Shown here piece after piece: positions 13,678 through 25,197 of a stretch of DNA of 64,000 nucleotides (position 1 is the first letter of the stretch; each line of letters begins with the position of its first letter). Both the position numbers and the translations under genes were made by a program. The DNA is from Plectrocnemia conspersa (Eukaryota > Arthropoda > Insecta > Trichoptera > Polycentropodidae). The notes under the pieces are model-generated. The model did no database searches. It saw only the letters and a program-made list of their open reading frames with translations, and was not told the DNA's origin. The DNA lies in the NCBI GenBank assembly GCA_009617715.1, contig VTFK01000054.1:992001-1056000 (forward strand). The letters run 5' to 3'.

Positions 13678-16600
13678 ATGGGAAACGGAGATAATTTCGC
13701 ACAAGACGTGACCGAGGAGCAGACGATGAACGGCAACTCCGAAAATGGCACTCAGGATAATTCCCAGGACAACGGCAGCGCAGAGGCGCCCGGCCGCGAC
13801 GACGACAGGTAAAGAGGCGACCCAGCCCGAATCTTCTCCGAATCCTCGTCCCTTATCCTCCGAAACGGTTCGTTCGCGGCGAGAGCGTCTCATTTTCGTC
13901 GTTTTTTATGCGTTCTTCGGCGCGACCTCGAGGGGACGCGTAATGGCGGCCGGCCGGCGTCGGCTTGGCGTCGCCGGCTTCGATGCGGCCGGCCGTAATC
14001 GGTTGCGATCCGCTTCGGCTTCGCTTCCGATGGCCCTTCAGGCGCAAATAATGGATCATCGCTAGAATTCGGATCGATCGGACGCCGTCTGGCGGGTTTT
14101 CCGCGGCAGCATTTCGGGGATGGGCCGAGCGCGCGTCCAAAATGGCGGCCGCGTCTCGATCGATGGACGATTTCCGGCGCGCGTGACGCCGCGCCTCGGT
14201 CCGGGGGCGTATTTCCGGTCGTCGCCCTCTAGCTCTTCTTTCGACCGCGCGACCGAAATAGCCCTTTTCTACGTTCAACGGCATTTTAACACCTTTTATT
14301 AACGAACGACGCTCACGCCGCGACGCCGCTCCCCGCCACCCGTTCCCTTCACCTCATGAGTCACGCCATTTTACTAAGCCGGCAGTCACAAAGAGCTATA
14401 ATATATTGCTTTCTTTAATCACCGATCGGGCGAGTAATCACCAAATTTTAAGATATTGCGTTCCAAGTCTAACTGACCCCAAGCCAAGCTTAAAAGGTTA
14501 AATGCGATATGAATACACCCATACCTTGCTATAGCGGGCTTTTAAATTTCGATAGAAATACTGCAATACACCGACTAAAGATCCAGGCGTAAATTTAATC
14601 TGAAAATTGGCCCCGCCGGTTTTATTGGCTAGTCGGCGTTGTCCGCCATCTTGTTACAATATTTGTATGCGAGAGTAATTTTTTCATAGGGTCTCGCGTC
14701 GCAATTGATGGGAATTGACGCAGTTAGTTTGTTTTTTAAATAAAATATATTTTAATCTAAAATCGATCCGTTTTTGTAGACGGTCAATGCTTTTTTAAAT
14801 TTAGATTTCTTATTAAAAGCTATAAAAATGCACTTAGCTATATGGAAAACTCGAGAAGTTATCTACGGTAAAAGCGTCAAGGTATGGGCATATTTATACG
14901 AGTAACGTTATATTTATTATAACATATTTTCAGCTATATTTATTTAGACTAGATTTGGAACATATTCATTTTTCATTTGTTAAACTCTAGTTTCCTCTTA
15001 AATATTTTTTATACTGGCTCATTAAATTGTGTTTTCCCTTCCAAATTAACAATCTGTTGCCGAGAGTTGGCGAGATTTCTGATGAACACTGGAACACAAA
15101 ACAAACCATTTACTTAAAAGGTGTAAGTTTAAGTAGCGAAAATATATTATAGCTCACTGTGTGTGTAATAATATAGTACATAATATATACATATATATAT
15201 ATATAATTATTTATTTATTTAAAAAAAATCTATTTTTGATAAGGGTAAATTTAACTTTTGTTTTTACATGTGTAGCGTAAAAATTGATATTTGTCAAGAT
15301 TTAATTTCAGTCTTATAGAGTTCATCTACGAACGTGTATTGTTACGCCTATCTAATTATATTCGATTAAGAGAATTAAATTTAAATTTATTTTTCCTAGG
15401 GTAAAGTCTCGAGATCTTAGATTTTTACATAGAAATACAAATTGGACCGGACGCTGTGCATTTGATTGATTGGGTCAATAATGTCGAATTTTAAAATTTT
15501 GCTTTTCAGATTGTTGCTTCGTCTCCGTCGTTTAGCTTATACGTTTATCGAATCCTCATATTGACCGTCGTACTGTGTGCGCATGCAGATTCGAGCGAGT
15601 CTTTCATATTGTTCTTACTATTGTTTTGTTATATTTTCTTCTAAAAATTTAGCCGTTGTATATCGATCGTATCATGTAACTGAGGATCTTTATATATAAA
15701 TATATATACATCTTTGCGGGTAAAGTCTTTCCAAATTTTACGAAGGTCAATATGTTTATAGTAACGGAGCGGCGAAAGTTTTCAAAAATATAAATAAATG
15801 TGGGCACGTGCCGCGTCCACGGTCAGTTTGGATTCTTCATGTTAGGATGTGATGTTGTCTAGGATGCAGTTGTCTAACATGGGTGTCTGTCTGCAGGTGT
15901 GACCAAGCGGCAGCCGTTCGCGCAGCCTCGCTCACGCCGGAACACCATGGTATTTATCTCCTCGAAGGGTCACACTTAACGTAACAAACCAAACTGACTT
16001 GACTCGGCCAACAGTTACATTTGGGCCACTCGTTTATTTTTGTATATTTCTTTCTTTGTTGATTTGTCTTTTTCTCAGTAATCAAGTTAATTTTTGCAAG
16101 AAATTAGAAAAGTTCATTGCATTGTTCGTAAAATTTTAAATTTTACAGATACTTTTTCGATTTGTTGTCTTACAGGATCCGTTTGATGAGCATTTGATTT
16201 GCTGCAGTGCTTTGGAGAATTCGCATTTTACTATTATAATTAACTGTAATTAAAGTACTGCATAATGTTAACGTAACTGAGCGTACTTTTCTTTCAAAGA
16301 TAGCTTCGGCTTCGCGGCTATCGGTTTCTGTCTTATTAACGACTCATTTTTGTTTTCAGAAAACTCTTTGTCGGTGGGCTGAGTTGGGAGACCACAGAGA
16401 GTGAGTATATGATTTATTTTTTTGATAACGTTTACGCTTTTAAATGATGATTATTCCAGTTCTGCTACTGATAGTCTTTGAAGATACTCCATACCAAATT
16501 TCTGACGATTCGCTAATGATTCGATACGACGTTCTCGTCGATTGCATTGCTCGTTTTAACAGTATCGTTTTATTTTTTTCGCAGAGGAACTGAAAGAACA

Positions 16601-19600
16601 CTTCGGCGCATATGGAGATATCGATAGTATTAATGTTAAGACAGATCCTAACACTGGCAGGTCCAGAGGTTTCGCATTTATCGTATTTAAGTCTTCAGAC
16701 TCGATAGAGAAGGTCATGGCAGCCGGAGACCACACTATCAATAATAAAAAAAGTCGACCCCAAAAGGCTAAAGCGCGATATGGCAAAATTTTCGTCGGCG
16801 GCCTCAGCAACGAAATCAGCGACGATGATATCAAAAACTTCTTCGCACAATACGGAAATGTAAATATTCAGATCGCCTTATTCTAGTTCTCGAGCGAGAC
16901 TATATTTTAATACGTCTCGCATGTTTTTCTAGATTGTAGAGGTAGAGATGCCATTCGACAAGACCAAGAACCAAAGAAAGGGCTTCTGCTTTATCACCTT
17001 CGAATCCGAACAAGTAGTCAACGATCTTCTTAAAACGCCAAAACAGACCATCGCCGGAAAGGAGGTATGCAATCGTTTGATTTTCTTAAAACTTCAATTA
17101 AAACTGTATGATGATGATAAATTCACATGTGTCTGATATATAACTGGTTCACGCTTCAGTGCTAGAAATAGCAGAACCCTCTGGAGTGCAGTTATGGTGT
17201 GGTTATTTTTGTGATGTCTGAAAGTTTCGATTGGATTTTTTTTTTATTGCTTTAGTGATTGGACGAAATTGATTGAAACTGTTTTGTTCACAGGTCGATG
17301 TCAAGAAAGCGACCCCGAAGCCAGACGGACCCGGAGGTATGGGCGGACGAGGAGGACGAGGGGGCAGAGGCGGTCGCGGAGGACGCGGCGGTCGCGGAGG
17401 ATATGGCGGCCAAGGCGGTTGGGGAGGTAATCAAGGATACGGAGGTTACGGTGGATACGGCCAGGGAGGTTACGGAGGCGGATACGACGGCTACGGCAAC
17501 GGCTACGACTACTATGGCGCTGGATACGGAGGCTACGGTGGATACGATTACACCGGCTACTCCAACTATGGTAATAAATACAATAAGCAGCATCATCAGC
17601 ATCACTAAGGCAGACACTCTGCCGTTTACTTACAGTCTATGACTGTATTTTATATTTAATATCTGTCCACGGGACCACTCATGGGCTATATATATAATAT
17701 TGTTCACTATAAATCCAGAGAACTATATTGTTAAAACATCTGTTACAAGGTTATGTGCAGATTATTTATTTTTTGGAAGATTTTTGTGGATAAGCTAAAG
17801 AAACGTGATTTAAAAGAACAATATTTATGCATGTGATACTTTCATATAATGTATATATCTTAGTATTTGTTTGTAATACCACGTTTGGCATTTGTAGCAC
17901 TGTTTTTCATACTAAACGCTTAGTCGAGGCCGTCATAAAGCTCGTTCAGCTAACAAGACGATTTTTAATCGAGACAGTGCTACATTTGGGAAATTGGGTA
18001 AATAGTATATGGAAGATACATTGTGAAATATTGGGCTTTTAAATAAAGCATTTCTTAAATGGTATTCTCAATGTGTTTGCCATATATATTCATACCCTTT
18101 TTCTAAACGCCTTTATTCCCAAATTTCCTTTAACCTTCTATTGTCAATAACTGCTTACTGTGGTAAGTTACATAATCGCCTACGTACATGATTCTACTAT
18201 AACGTTTGACAATGGAAGATTTTCAAGTGTGGGTTTGTTTGTGCCCTGTGCAAAAAAAAATTACATAAGTTGTATATTTTAAAGTAGTACATGTAAGCCT
18301 TTCCATGCCTTAGAGATATCTTCTTTTTTTTTATATATATATATATATATTTATACATATATACGCAACCAATAAGGAATCATAACCTTCTTGGTGTATT
18401 AGACATTAATAGATTAATTTTTTCAATACTATCATTTCGCATCCTGGAAACGCGAGTGACCTCGATAAGCGTCGACTGATACTTTTATCTGCTATCTGAT
18501 CTTGTATATATTGGTTTAATTGTATATGTATATATATAAATAGAATGCAGTCACTTCCGTTTTCATTTCTTTTACTTTTGACTCCCCATTTATTTCGGGT
18601 GACTTCAAATTAACTAAAAACGCAGTAGTAATTCAATTGCAAGTGTTCAGTGAGAGAGATTATCAATTTTATGATTAGAAGGCACCTACTGAATAAACGG
18701 TCTGAAATATTTTTGCCGCCTCCGCTGGCCGTAACACTAACTGGGTAATTTGTATTGTGTACGCTCTCGCCAGACTACGGAGGCTGCGGGGGGTATGAGG
18801 GTGGCTACGGAGCACGCAGTGGAGCCGCAAGAGGCAAAGGTACCTTCCTTTCCCGTCCGACCACATTCTAGTGAATATATTAAGTCCTATTTCAAACTTT
18901 CCGATCGTCAAGTGAGTGAACATATTACGTATATCCGGTCGGTAAATTTGATATCGGTCAAAAAGAGAGTTTGAAGTGGGGTTTTTAATTGAGAATATCC
19001 TTTTCCATTAACGCTTGCAATTTACTTACAAAAAGTAACTAAACTGCAGTTATGCTCACTAATTTAACATAGTCTGCTTATTAACCGGTTATTATGATAA
19101 GAAAGAAATGATGGTGCTGGATTTTTGATGTTGATAAGAATATATATTTATTCCTATTGTACATTAAATTTTATGTGGTGTCATGACTGCGCTCAGTTAT
19201 GTAGTAGATTAATTTAGTGAGCCCACTTATTTCTATTTATGTTTAATTCTATTAATATTTTCTTAATGTGTTTGTTTATTTGTTTGTGGTTTAAATCGTT
19301 CTTATATACATTGTCCATTGAGATGTATTAAATCATTTTTTGTTATAATTTTGAAGTTTGTCATGGTTAATTTGAGCATTATCTTTCATTACACTTGAAC
19401 AAGATTTAGCACAAGCACTTTTATTTCATTTAGTCTGACTGTTGTTTATATATGTATTATATATGAAAAGTACTAAAATACATACATGATTCATTATTAC
19501 ATTGTTATGACGTTTCTTATGTACACTAATTTCCAATATGCATTAATTTTTTATCAACTAATAATGGGAAAATAATCTTGCTAATAACCTATTAAAATAT

Positions 19601-20095
19601 TTGGGTTTATCGAAAAGAATGATCTCATTGTATAGTATATATTATATATAAATCACACATAACACTTGGTTCAGATTTTACATAACTGTTTATATGTAGA
19701 TTTGAAATCATTTGAAAAGCTTAAAAAATATGTTTATATAAATACCTAGCTAATTTGCAAATATCCTCAGTGATTTGGTTTTGTTTTTGTTTATTATTAA
19801 GATTACATTTTCAACGAGTGTATAAAATAGATTAAATTAAGTTAGTCTACACTGAAACATTCGATGGTCTTTTATCTGGCATTTTGTCGCGAATTTTCTC
19901 TAATATTGTGGATTTATTCTTGTAATCCCCGAACGTCTATGCCAGTGAAAAGACCAGCGGTGTAGAATTTTTCGGGGTCAGTATAACATTGAAAATTATT
20001 ATGGGGCAGGAGGTTCAGGAGGTGGCTACACAGGGGGCAAGCAGCGCGGTGGGGGCGGCGGAGGCCGTGTGAACCAGAGGCACCAGCCTTATTGA
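13678..20095 (+). CDS. sqd: Squid-type hnRNP A/B (two RRMs, Gly-rich tail), long isoform
   Basis: Exons of the long form: 13678-13808, 16360-16400, 16585-16859, 16933-17064, 17294-17570, 18774-18839, 20010-20095. The frames agree and give 335 residues. The acidic/Asn-rich N-terminus (MGNGDNFAQDVTEEQ) leads to RRM1 with RNP2 KLFVGG and RNP1 RGFAFIVF, then RRM2 with RNP2 KIFVGG and RNP1 KGFCFITF. A long RGG/GYGG tail follows, ending NQRHQPY. Known for the family: Squid binds and localises mRNA (gurken in Drosophila), acts in splicing and nuclear export, and is made as several C-terminal isoforms. The last acceptor (GGGGCAG|GAGG at 20009/20010) has a weak pyrimidine tract, but it is the only one seen that keeps the frame. 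The inter-RRM linker differs from the family consensus (see findings). Identity is firm; isoform usage is inferred. Confidence 0.95.
15897..15949 (+). other. sqd: Candidate 53-nt poison or alternative exon in sqd intron 1
   Basis: A GC-rich block lies between a good acceptor (CTGTCTGCAG, 15896) and a GT donor after ACACCATG (15949). Its length is not a multiple of three. Splicing it between exons 1 and 2 shifts the frame into an early TGA inside exon 2, as a poison exon would. It may instead be chance or an alternative 5' exon. No homolog is recalled. Confidence 0.3.
17294..17608 (+). CDS. sqd: sqd alternative terminal exon (short isoform C-terminus)
   Basis: If the internal donor at 17570/17571 (AACTATG|GTAATA) is not used, exon 5 reads on through NKYNKQHHQHH to a TAA ending at 17608, giving a 297-residue isoform. 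A canonical AATAAA follows at 18042-18047, so this form has its own plausible 3' end. The exon encodes the RGG block and then GYGG/GGY repeats. Family knowledge that Squid isoforms differ at the C-terminus supports it. Confidence 0.8.
   Translation, partial: VDVKKATPKPDGPGGMGGRGGRGGRGGRGGRGGRGGYGGQGGWGGNQGYGGYGGYGQGGYGGGYDGYGNGYDYYGAGYGGYGGYDYTGYSNYGNKYNKQHHQHH
18042..18047 (+). other. sqd: Poly(A) signal AATAAA for sqd short isoform
   Basis: The perfect hexamer lies 434 nt after the short-isoform stop, followed by AT-rich sequence. It fits retention of the intron after exon 5. Confidence 0.6.
18774..18839 (+). CDS. sqd: sqd cassette exon, 22 codons, Gly/Tyr-rich
   Basis: The acceptor CTCGCCAG precedes 66 nt encoding DYGGCGGYEGGYGARSGAAR followed by GK, then a GTACCT donor. 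It enters and leaves in phase 1 and is a multiple of three, so it can be skipped without a frame change. The GGYEGGYGAR signature resembles the tail of other insect Squid proteins. Confidence 0.85.
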
Positions 20096-20623
20096 GCTAG
20101 CTGCCATTAATTTATAACCCATCCATTTCACATCGTCTTCTTTTTAGGTAAATATTAATTCGTGATCTGATTTTTTTATTTTAAATACTTGGTGTTATTT
20201 ATTTTTTCAAAATTTTTAAACTTGTTTGAACGATTTCTTTTAAGAAGACGGAACGCGTGTTTTTCTTTTTGATTTTCTTTTGTAAAACTAGTTGTAATTT
20301 GATATAATTAAGATAATTTTTGATTAAATTCATTAGCTCAATAGAATATAATAGGGTTGCCAAAACGTCAATGTGTAGATTTTCTTTTTGTTTCAGGTTA
20401 AGAATCATTTCTCGTCATCATGTATTATCTGATGTATTGGTAATCTCTCGTTGCGTCTTCGTGAGAAATCAGATCATTCCATTTCACTGAGGAAATAGGC
20501 AAGATTAGGTTAACTGACAGATGCCGGTCCTGGTATTGAAATAAGTGAATATAGTCAAGTAAACCTTATTTCATTGTCCATGAAACAAAAGTAAAGTAAA
20601 CTATTGATGTACAAAAAAATAAA
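20096..20623 (+). other. sqd: sqd 3'UTR with probable intron 20148-20396
   Basis: After the TGA at 20093-20095, an exon of 52 nt ends at TTTTTAG|GTAAAT (20147/20148). A strong acceptor TTTTTGTTTCAG ends at 20396. An AATAAA occurs at 20618-20623. The splice sites are inferred from consensus only; without splicing the block is a plain 3'UTR. Confidence 0.45.
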
Positions 20624-22260
20624 TTTGAATATGATAGAATAATTGATAATCGTGACAAACTTTAATAATGTACGAAGCTAACAATGGCGTGAGGAGACAA
20701 GTGTCCGGATACTTAAATAATTGTGTGTTCTTATGCCATTGTTTCGTTTTGGATTTTTTTTTACTATTACACAATGTTTTTTATATAGACTGTGTATTTT
20801 TATTGAACAAATGATACGAAACATAAAGGCGTTCATTGTATGCCCTTTATGTGTTTAATTTAATAGTGGAGGAGAAATACTTGTAAAAATTTAGATGCAT
20901 TTTGTGGTCTGGATTTGCATTTCTCCTCTCGCATCACTGATAATGCTCGGTAGTATTCGCACAGTTCCTGTGTGTCCAGCGTATCAGATGTTTGTTTCTT
21001 TAGAAGGTTATTTGGTAAAGTGAATAGTCAATAAGTTAATATTATATATGAATCTGATGTTAATTATCAGGTTAATTTAAATTTTGGTGTAAACGTCTTG
21101 AAATTATTAAATTTATGTAAATAAATCATATTTTTTTTTATTTTTTTATGATGAAACGTCCCTTGAAGAAAAGTTCTTGTAAACTCCCTGTTTCCTCGTC
21201 AAGTAACAAAATATACCATAAGTCCTTTCCTTTCAAGTCAATGCTTTGGGTCAAGAATGCAGAAAATCGGTGAGGCGTTAAGTGGGTCTTTTTATTGCCA
21301 AGTTGAAGATGATAAAAGTACAAATGCTTTGTCAATCTGCGGTGTTATTTATAGTTTTATAAATGATTTAAATTTTTTTACTGTAAATTAAAATAATTTG
21401 GAAGGGAATTATAAATTTTATTTTTATAGCGACATCTAGTAATTTAACTCAAAAATTTAACCAAGTTACTAACTAAAATAATACAATAAATCAAGAGATG
21501 GAAATACACGAATAAAATAAGTTTCAAGTTCCTAAAATCGCCAATTTTTCCTCTACTTAAGTACAGATAGCATATTATATTATATATTAATAAACAACTA
21601 ATAATACATATTTACCTTTACATAATTGGTTATATAATTTTCACTAAATATATAAATTCTTCAGAGGCGCGTGCATAATTAAAGAAATTTTAAGTTTTTT
21701 AATAAAATATATTTTGAAGCATGAACAACGATTTGAAGGTGAATGAAATTGATTTATTCACGGTCGGCCATTTTTTGTTTGAACTTTAGGGTGTAGGTTA
21801 AGTTTTATTCACAAGTAATTCTAGCGAAAATAGTATAATTATTATGTACTTGTGTGTCAATATGACTAAATGCAATTTTTCGATGAAAATATCGATAGTT
21901 ATTTAAAATTATCACGTTTTGGGATGGATGCAGCGCTTTGTATCAACCTATATTAGTGATAGATTAGGCAAACGAATAGTTCATCTATGAATTAATGTAT
22001 ATGTATTATATTTATAAAATTATGTTGATATATTTATAAAAAAATATTGTTGATTGTAAAAATGTATAAAATTTTATTTATATAAAATGTGACATTGTGT
22101 TTTTATGTGTTTCTGTTGACTCCAGATCTATTTTTATTATTTATGGTTATAATAATGTATACATATCTTATATTTGTATAGACAAATAAACACAAAAAAT
22201 AAAAATGGTGTTTAATATTGAGTTACAGATTCTTACACATGTTTTTACAAAAATATTAAT
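20624..22260. other. Intergenic sequence between sqd and the chitin-binding array
   Basis: AT-rich with no supportable gene. A TATAGCGACATCT motif near 21428, echoed as CATAGCGACATCT near 56034, is probably a transposon relic. Later sqd poly(A) sites may also fall here (AATAAA near 21120). Confidence 0.5.
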
Positions 22261-22272
22261 TTTTATTAAATT

Positions 22273-23005
22273 TTAAATCTCACATCTGGCTCTATCTTTG
22301 TGGTCGCAAACCTTCAGTCTGGGGTTGAAGTGGAGTCCGTCTGGGCAGGTCATGTGGATGGGTTGCCCCCAGTTGCACATGTAATATTTTTCGCAATTGT
22401 CAGGGTCTGGCATCAGATGAGCCATCGCCGATTGTTCTGGACAGGTCACTGCTGCGGCGTAAGAAGCGCTTCTCGCACCGACTGTTGACGAATCTTTGCA
22501 TCCCGACGAATGAGGATAGGTGCAATAGCGTCCACTTCCAAAGTGCAAGCCTTCTGGACAGCTCATCGGAATTGCATTCCCCCATTCGCAGACGTAATAC
22601 TTGTTGCAGTCGTTTGGATTTGGTCGGAGATCGACGTATGGCCAGTTTGGGTCACCTCCTTCGCAAATTTCATCGACATCATTGTCGCTCATGGCGTAAG
22701 CAGATTGGGCAGTGGGCACCCACTTTGCATCCTGCATTTTCTGGAAAATCGCACATCTTCTTGACGGGATTGTAGTGGAGATTGGCAGGGCATTCTCTGC
22801 AGATTGGCTGTTGGTCTCTGTCGACACAGTAGTAGAAAAGTGCGCAATCATCTGGATGTGGAAGCAATTTATCGCTACTCAGCGGTACGTCACAACTTAC
22901 TGGTGTTACGCTGTTTTGGATGCATCTCTCGGGGATGTCGTTTCCGTTTACTGAAGCTGCTACTATGCAGAGAGCGAAGATTACGAATCGAGGGGTTGAC
23001 TCCAT
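22273..23005 (-). pseudogene. Three-domain chitin-binding (peritrophin-like) protein, copy 1, frameshifted
   Basis: The ATG at 23005 opens MESTPRFVIFALCIVAASVNG, a signal peptide, and then the first six-Cys type-2 chitin-binding domain. Compared with copy 2, seven extra bases (CACTGCC, a near-tandem repeat of the adjoining GCC) lie just after the GCKVGA codons at about 22709-22716. The first frame then ends after about 108 residues (...CLRHERQ). Domains 2 and 3 stay open in another frame to the stop at 22273. Either the locus is dead or it makes a one-domain secreted protein. It shares promoter elements with the other copies, and a TTTTATT poly(A) signal (minus AATAAAA) lies just beyond the stop. 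Confidence 0.85.
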
Positions 23006-23080
23006 AGTGATCGAACTCGGATCAGAAATCAACTGTATAATCTGCTTGTTCTGCGAAATTATGTTTATTGATTATTTGTT

Positions 23081-23135
23081 CAATTTATATACACAGCTCT
23101 CGATTGATTGTCAGAGATATTCGACAAGATATTTT
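23081..23135 (-). promoter_or_regulatory. TATA box and degenerate GATA pair, chitin-binding copy 1
   Basis: On the minus strand TATATAAATTG lies about 80 nt upstream of the ATG. The block matching the GATA pair of the other copies reads GACAAGATATTTTTAATC on the plus strand, with both arms altered. Confidence 0.5.
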
Positions 23136-23637
23136 TAATCAATAAATTGGGTATATAGACTAATCTTCAGATAATTTTTTTATTCATATAAGGGAATGGC
23201 ATGAGTGAATTTGTTGATATGTAGAATTGATCTTATCTTGTAAGATCACTAGGTCCAAAATATTATTTTTAAATTTGATTGAAATACTGTTTTATTATTT
23301 TCAATATATCAAATAGGGAGTGCTGACTAGTGTCTTCGTTCAAGGATTACTTTCAGTAATCTTATCAGGCAGGACAAAGATTTTCTTTGCTAAATTTATT
23401 TATAGCAAGTGCTTTTGTAATGTAATCAGTTCATGGTCTGTAATTAATCATTATGATGATCCGTTTCAGTAGAGCTTCTTTAGCTTCCTCAAATCTTTTC
23501 TTCCTACTACAAAGGTAGATTCATTTCAGGGCTTCGAACCGGAACTGAACTGAAAACAAGCACAATCATCTAGTCACTAGATTCTAGTGAAACATCCGAT
23601 GAAAAGGTTTACTTATGACGATTTATAGTATTTATTG

Positions 23638-23783
23638 TTAACGCAATTAAAATACAAGTAATTGGTAAGTATGTTTTTTATTTTAAAATACCTTTGCTTA
23701 CATTAGTAATATCATTTACATAAATTAAATAAATATTATGTTACAGATTCTCATTCAAGTATTACATTTATGATGATTTTGAG
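23638..23783. repeat. 3' flank duplicated with copy 3 (unit a)
   Basis: From GTTAACGCAATTAAAATACA to the stop codon of copy 2, this is nearly identical to 26163-26307 downstream of copy 3. The duplication unit therefore included about 150 bp of 3' flank, and copies 2 and 3 are the youngest pair or have been homogenised. Confidence 0.85.
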
Positions 23784-24511
23784 TTAAATCTCACATCTCG
23801 CTCTATCTTTGTGGTCGCAAACCTTCAATCTGGCGTTGAAGTGGAGACCGTCTGGGCAGGTCATGTGGATGGGTTGCCCCCAGTTGCACATGTAGTATTT
23901 TTCGCAATTGTCAGGGTCTGGCATCAGATGAGCCATCGCCGATTGTTCTGGACAGGTTACTGCTGCGGCGTAAGAAGCGCTTCTCGCACCGACTGTTGAC
24001 GAATCTTTGCATCCTGACAAATGAGGATAGGTGCAATAGCGACCACCTCCAAAGTGCAAGCCTTCTGGACAGCTCATCGGAATTGCTTTTCCCCAATCGC
24101 AGACGTAATACTTGTTGCAGTCGTTGGGATTTGGTCGGAGATCAGCGAATGGCCAGTTTGGGTCACCTCCTTTGCAAATTTCATCGACGTCATTGTCGCT
24201 CATAGCGTAAGCAGATTGGGCACCTACTTTGCATCCTGCGCTCGCTGGGAAGTCGCATACCTTCTTGACGGGATTGAAGTGGAGATTCGCTGGGCATTCT
24301 CTGCAAATTGGCTGTTGCTCGCTGTTGACGCAGTAGTAAAAAAAAGTTGGCAGTCGTCTGGATGCGGGAGCAATCTGTCGTCAGCAAGTGGCACATTGCA
24401 GCTGACGGGAGTTACGCTGTTCTGGATGCATCTCTCAGGTATGTCGTTTCCGTTTACTGAAGCTGCTACTGCGCAGAGAGCCAAGATGAAAAATCTGATG
24501 GTTGTCTCCAT
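23784..24511 (-). pseudogene. Three-domain chitin-binding (peritrophin-like) protein, copy 2, frameshifted
   Basis: The ATG at 24511 opens METTIRFFILALCAVAASVNG. In domain 1, after DDCQLF, a run of eight T on the coding strand (eight A at 24338-24345) replaces the six of the intact copy. This +2 change destroys the YYC that follows and leads to an early stop near 24224. From about codon 100 onward the original frame is open again from MSDNDVDEIC to the stop at 23784. All Cys of domains 2 and 3 are present. Decay is recent, or the lesion is an assembly error in a homopolymer. Confidence 0.88.
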
Positions 24512-24588
24512 TGCGACTGTTGCTCAGATCAGGGATCTACTGTTTGCTCTGCTTATTTTCTGGAATGATGTATTCTTGATTATTTTAT

Positions 24589-24660
24589 CAATTTATATGT
24601 ATATATATATACAGCTCTCGATTGAATATCAGATATCTGCGATAAGATATCGTTTACCAA
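24589..24660 (-). promoter_or_regulatory. TATA-rich promoter and GATA sites, chitin-binding copy 2
   Basis: A TATATATA-type box (minus strand) lies about 80-100 nt upstream of the ATG. GATAAGATATCGTTTACC at 24641-24658 preserves the left GATA arm while the right arm is altered. The TATA stretch is expanded relative to the other copies. Confidence 0.5.
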
Positions 24661-24839
24661 TAAATCTGTGATATGATCGAGTCTTCGAAGAAGTCTCCGA
24701 ATTAAACAATAAAAAATGTAGTGACGGATATCCGGATTTGTTGATACGCGGAAATAATTGATCTTGTCCCAATGTTCACTATTCAAGATAAAATTTTGTG
24801 TTTTTAAAATAAATTTTATGATACAAATGAAAAATAAGC

Positions 24840-24872
24840 AAGGTCTCGAGTCCCAGGAATTCTCGAGACCTT
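24840..24872. repeat. 11-bp perfect inverted repeat
   Basis: AAGGTCTCGAG is inverted exactly as CTCGAGACCTT with an 11-nt spacer. Related CTCGA and CCGAGAC words recur up to about 24920, suggesting an old repeat in which CTCGAGA is reiterated. Confidence 0.5.
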
Positions 24873-24955
24873 AAAAATTTGTGTCTTGATTCTCGAAAAC
24901 TTGAAAAACCCGAGACTTCAGAATTCCTATGTATACGTTGTTTACATGTACATAC

Positions 24956-25197
24956 AACCCTTTCACCGAGGCTGATATTTTTGTGCGCCATTTAGAAATT
25001 TGTTAATATGTGGAGGGTATATATTTATGCCATATTTTTTAAATATTATAGTTCAATATATTCAAGTGATTTACAGCCTTAAATTAAATTAAATAAAATA
25101 TTATTAGGCTCAAAGGCTTGAGGCACCTTTAGGTGCCTAATGAGTACTGGCGATTTTCTTAATGACACCTATAGAAGCCATCCGCGGTGAAAGGGTT
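24956..25197. mobile_element. Small TIR element between copies 2 and 3
   Basis: AACCCTTTCACCGAGG at the left end pairs with CCGCGGTGAAAGGGTT at the right (about 242 bp, one mismatch). The outer sequence near the ends resembles a degraded TTAA, which would suit a piggyBac-type insertion, but no clean target duplication is seen. No ORF. Confidence 0.65.

Noticed and set aside
13853..14284. 143-codon minus-strand open frame
   Set aside because: Arg/Ala-rich translation of the CpG island in sqd intron 1; no family resemblance.
17288..17617. 109-codon minus-strand open frame
   Set aside because: Antisense shadow of the Gly-rich repeat exon of sqd.
22485..24671. Plus-strand open frames opposite the chitin-binding copies
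   Set aside because: Shadows of the minus-strand genes; they recur in each copy only because the genes are duplicated.
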